Shown: piece by piece, positions 60,466-64,000 of the stretch
Layout: each line of letters begins with the position of its first letter
Numbering within the stretch: the first letter of the stretch is position 1
Assembly (NCBI RefSeq): GCF_018143015.1
Contig: NC_054756.1
Span: 18,187,361-18,251,360, forward strand
Reading direction: 5' to 3'
Length of the DNA stretch: 64,000 nucleotides
DNA from: Lytechinus variegatus
Lineage: Eukaryota; Echinodermata; Echinoidea; Temnopleuroida; Toxopneustidae
Program-made: the position numbers and the translations under genes
The notes under the pieces: generated by a model
Told to the model about the DNA's origin: nothing
Databases searched by the model: none
The model's input: the letters and a program-made list of their open reading frames with translations, nothing else

Positions 60466-61462
60466 AAAAAAAAACGAATTCTAGAACTGTGAGAACCAGA
60501 TTCCGTTCCATGCCCTGGGAACGATTTTTGGACTGGGGGTTGCTGATGTATATTTGAGAAAAAAAAGGTTTACACCAAAAAAAATGGAGGTCATTCTGGT
60601 TACGTTTTCCCAATTTTACACATCTTCTAGACCCCTTCTAGAATACATGGGTGTGCTGCCTGTGGAGAATAATACTCACAGCACCCCAACCCCCAGCACC
60701 CGCCCCCTTCACTGGCCAGGGCCATGGCCATGTTCCGTGCCAATTTACCCATTCCCGTGCAGCGATCGCGAGAGCTAATTCGCAGATTCGCAGACGATTT
60801 TGTGCAATCGATACGCACCATTTCATTGGACAAAAGTTTTTAGAAGATACCATTATGAAATAGGGGGTAAGTAATTTGTGCATAAGTCTCTATCGTCGAA
60901 AGCTTGAATACTCTGCATTGGCGCGTAGTAAGGGTATTTAGTAATATTTAAATCATTCATTTAATTTTATACAATATCACAATTTTGTTTGTAATAAATG
61001 AATAAAAATTCTAAATTGGACCCTTTATTCAGCTCTACCCCTTTACGAAAGAAATGTAGTTGACGACGTCGCATATATCGCGATTGCAATGCAAGATGGC
61101 TGGCTGAGCTGACCCGAGCGAGGATATCAATCCAAAAACAAGATCAAGACAAGTAAATTTGTAATTCTGGATTGATTAGTTGCTGAAATGTAAGTATTTC
61201 GAGAAATGAACATCGGAATATTGAGTATTCATCTAATTATGTACCTATAATGTAAGAATTAATTTTCTACTCTTCTGAACAAAACTCCACAGCCCACACT
61301 CACACTCACAGCACTGACTGACGCTTTGCACGGAGCAAGCATCGCACTCGCAGGACTGCCAGGAGTTTCGGGTCAGATTGGCTCGAACTCAGGAGGCGTC
61401 GCGTTTACTTTACTTTAGTTTCGAGCTGATGAGTTGAACTGAAGCCCAGGCATGTAAGTTGT

Positions 61463-62076
61463 AACTTCACAGGGGAATTGGAGTCTACCTCGGTAACCCA
61501 GGGAGCCCAGGCCAGGGCCTACCGTGTATTTGCCATAGACACAGGACTAACTTAGGGTAGTTTAATGGTCAAAATATTAAACTGAATTGTGAAAACAGAA
61601 ATTATGGCATGCACTTAACCACGATAATCGATATGGATAAAATTAAAGGTCTAGGCCTAAGTCTAACGAGTGGCAGTACCGTATCCTGACATCGAGGCAC
61701 AGTCACAGACTGGAACCTCAAAAAATAAAAAAGTTCTGTTGCGATACTTCTCCTAATTTGTTCAAAATTCATTAATGGCCGATCGAGACTGGGGTAAACT
61801 AGTAGTAGTATTACTGTAGGCTAGAACTAGAAGGAGAAAACTTTGTTTTTTGACTGAGGTTCCAGTCTGTGCCTCGATGTCAGGATACTGGCCTGCCACT
61901 CGTTAGACCTTCATCCATATTATATATCTAATCGTGGTAAGTGCATAACTTCTGTTTTCACAATTCAGTTTTATTTTGACCAGGCATAAATTACCCTAGT
62001 CACGTGTGTATGGCAAATACACAGTAAGCCCCTGGGCTCCCTGGGCCTGGTTTACTACCGTATCTCAGGTGAAGTT
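61463..62076. repeat. Large imperfect inverted repeat (arms about 270 and 230 bp, spacer about 115 bp)
   Basis: The left arm carries in order 'cccagggagcccagg', 'gtgtatttgccata', 'aaactgaattgtgaaaacag', 'gtctaacgagtggcag', 'tatcctgacatcgaggcaca' and 'gactggaacctca'. The right arm (61848-62076) carries the same blocks reverse-complemented in mirror order. Small indels separate the arms. No coding capacity or target duplication was identified. Confidence 0.85.
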
Positions 62077-63712
62077 CGTGCAGGCTCCACTCCACTAGTA
62101 CGCTACACCAGTATGCTTCATCTACGGTACCCGAACTGCGGGACGGTGAATTCGATCAGATATTCCGAGTGACAAAGGTGGAATCCAAAAGTGGTTCATT
62201 GTAAAAATTAAACTTATAGAAAAAAATATAACGGGAAAGAAAAAAAAGCTCAATTCCTTAGTTACTCTTCACTCCGTGTCCATCCTCCGGTTATCCTCAA
62301 CTGGTGATTTTGGGCCAGTATCTTTTTCCTCACACGTATTATTCACGGCCGATTTAAAAACACACTGATCGCAGGAGTTTGTAGACCAAAAGCTTCAGTC
62401 TCTGTATTTTGGTTGTTCTGCTGAACTGCGTTGGCTCACTCACCAATACATAGACTGAAAAGCTTGGAGGCCCGGACGTACAGACAACGTATTTTAGCAG
62501 TAACGTTAGATCGAACAGCGGGAACCCGATTTTCCGATCGTTTTTTTGTACATAAAATGTCATATTACGAAAAAAAAATCACATCCATATTTACGAAAAA
62601 ATGTTTAAAATTCAGAAATATCGTACCTTAGACCTCAGTTACCGCTAGTTCTTTTGAAATGATGATCGAAACATCGTCATCTTCGATCCTTTCGTTGGTC
62701 AAGGTAAGTTGCCATCTTGGATGACGTCATCATTACAGACGTATTTACCAGTCGCTACCTAACGCGATTTGTGCCGCTGCTTTGCGCTGCGCTTGGACAT
62801 ATTGATGTGCGTGCGTTCGGAACTTGTCGCTCGCATTGATTGGCCAAGATATCGAAAATTTAATCGGAACGCCTTGATAAAAGCACAACTCGTTGACGGC
62901 TGCCATATTTTCCTCTCCGGCAGATCGGTCAAAAAATAAGGAATAACCCGGGGAAAAACTCATCGGTAACGTATATTTTCAAAATATTATAAACTGTATA
63001 TGATATCAATAGAAAGATTAGAGTCTAACGAATATAGTGGACCTTCGTCCAAGATAATATAATGTCATTTAGAATCTAAAAGAAGTAACAAATCTGGACA
63101 AAACCCGTCCGCCGAATTGTCGGACCAGATTACACATGAAGGCTCGTACTGACACATTGCCGTCGGTAAATGGGGATTGTAGTAAAATGTCAGAAATTGT
63201 TGAATAAATCCCCAGAAACGACGGTTATTGCTGTCTAACTGATCGCAGGAGTTTGTTGAAAATGAAATTGAAATATTTCAATAGTAAACACACATTAAAA
63301 AATTGATCATTAATTTGTTTTTGGCTTTCTAACATTTGTACAGGCAAAGAACAACAACATACGGTATGGTATATCTCAACAAACTCAAGGGAAATTGATA
63401 ATATTAATAACATTAAAAAAAATTTAATGAAAGAATTTTTATCAGACCATTTCAACATGGTAGTTTGATGATGGTAGCAGGTAGAGTGATTTGAAGGTGA
63501 CATTCTTTTATTTTTTGACTGACTTATTTTTTCTATGCTTTGTGTGGTTTTAAGGAAAACCTATACCTCATTTTGTGATATATACCAATGTTATAAAAAT
63601 TGACTGACTCAGATTAATATTGTACAGATAATAAATGATTATTTGTATGACCCATGTACAGGTGCTGAAATTCTGCAAGACCTTTTTTGGAATTGGTAAT
63701 TTTCTTGTGTAG
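62077..63712. other. Intergenic or 5' flanking region
   Basis: No gene is supported. CpG content is higher around 62680-63150, with YY1-like 'gccatcttgg' (62712) and 'gctgccat' (62898) motifs, so a promoter for a plus-strand gene (next entry) is possible. The 19-mer 'actgatcgcaggagtttgt' occurs twice (62364 and 63238). Confidence 0.4.
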
Positions 63713-63777
63713 CATGATAGTATAGAGGGCTCTTCAAAATGCCAGTGAGTACAACTTCATTCAAGGCTGGAACAGCG
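63713..63777 (+). CDS. Candidate first coding exon of an unidentified plus-strand gene
   Basis: An acceptor-like tract (attttcttgtgtag) ends at 63712. ATG 63739 has A at -3 and encodes MPVSTTSFKAGTA, then a consensus GTGAGT donor at 63778. This is what a second exon with 5' UTR plus the start would look like. The peptide is too short to identify, and the next exon lies beyond the window. Confidence 0.3.
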
Positions 63778-64000
63778 GTGAGTGGCCTCTACAGTATTAA
63801 ATTTCAAAATTGCAGAATAGTCATATACTCTACGATTGATATTATATGGTACTTGGTAATGTCAGATTATTGTAGAAAATATTGTGAAGAATTACAAATA
63901 GACACCACAATATGGCTATGCAGTATTTCATGACTGTGACCATGTTATTAAATGTAAAATGTAGGCTCTTGTTGGTAGGTTATACAAATGCACAGACACA

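Overview
This is a window of nuclear DNA from an animal, most probably an echinoderm and likely a sea urchin. Short exons lie in long AT-rich introns with GT/AG splice sites. The repeats (palindromic MITEs, tRNA-type SINEs, hAT-like elements with long G/C homopolymer ends, 'tatatagcgct' LINE tails) look like those of echinoid genomes. The species assignment is inference; the three named genes were recognised from translated motifs and splice-frame continuity.

Layout. (1) 354-3207, minus strand: the first three coding exons of mitochondrial L-threonine 3-dehydrogenase (tdh); the gene runs off the left edge. (2) 3208-13107: a gene-poor interval crowded with mobile elements. It holds two copies of a SINE whose head resembles the Alu domain of 7SL RNA, a hAT-like element with internal 'cgcgcttcgcgctcgc' repeats, a near-perfect palindrome, and a 1.65 kb foldback element. 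(3) 13108-44022, plus strand: a complete 24-exon CC2D1 (CC2D1A/CC2D1B/Lgd family) gene. The joined exons give 3087 nt, 1028 codons plus stop, with every junction phase-compatible. It has four DM14 domains, one C2 domain and a C-terminal helical region; its introns are full of MITEs, SINEs and LINE ends. (4) 44023-56094: 3' UTR and intergenic DNA. (5) 56095-57354, minus strand: an intronless Mos kinase gene, with cytoplasmic-polyadenylation-like elements downstream. (6) 57355-64000: intergenic DNA with a large inverted repeat, a hAT MITE bracketed by a perfect 8-bp target duplication, and a possible first coding exon of another plus-strand gene at 63713-63777.

The three genes do not form a pathway: tdh is mitochondrial threonine catabolism, CC2D1 is ESCRT-III/endosomal trafficking, and Mos is the oocyte MAPKKK. 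The most unusual structures are (a) decayed partial copies of CC2D1 exon 23 on both sides of the real exon, one split by a later MITE; (b) a tandem repeat in intron 22 that scatters AGGTCA direct repeats with one-base spacing (DR1); (c) many unrelated palindromic elements with the same style of terminus; (d) a SINE and a LINE fragment that share a 3' tail; and (e) the 7SL/Alu-like SINE head.
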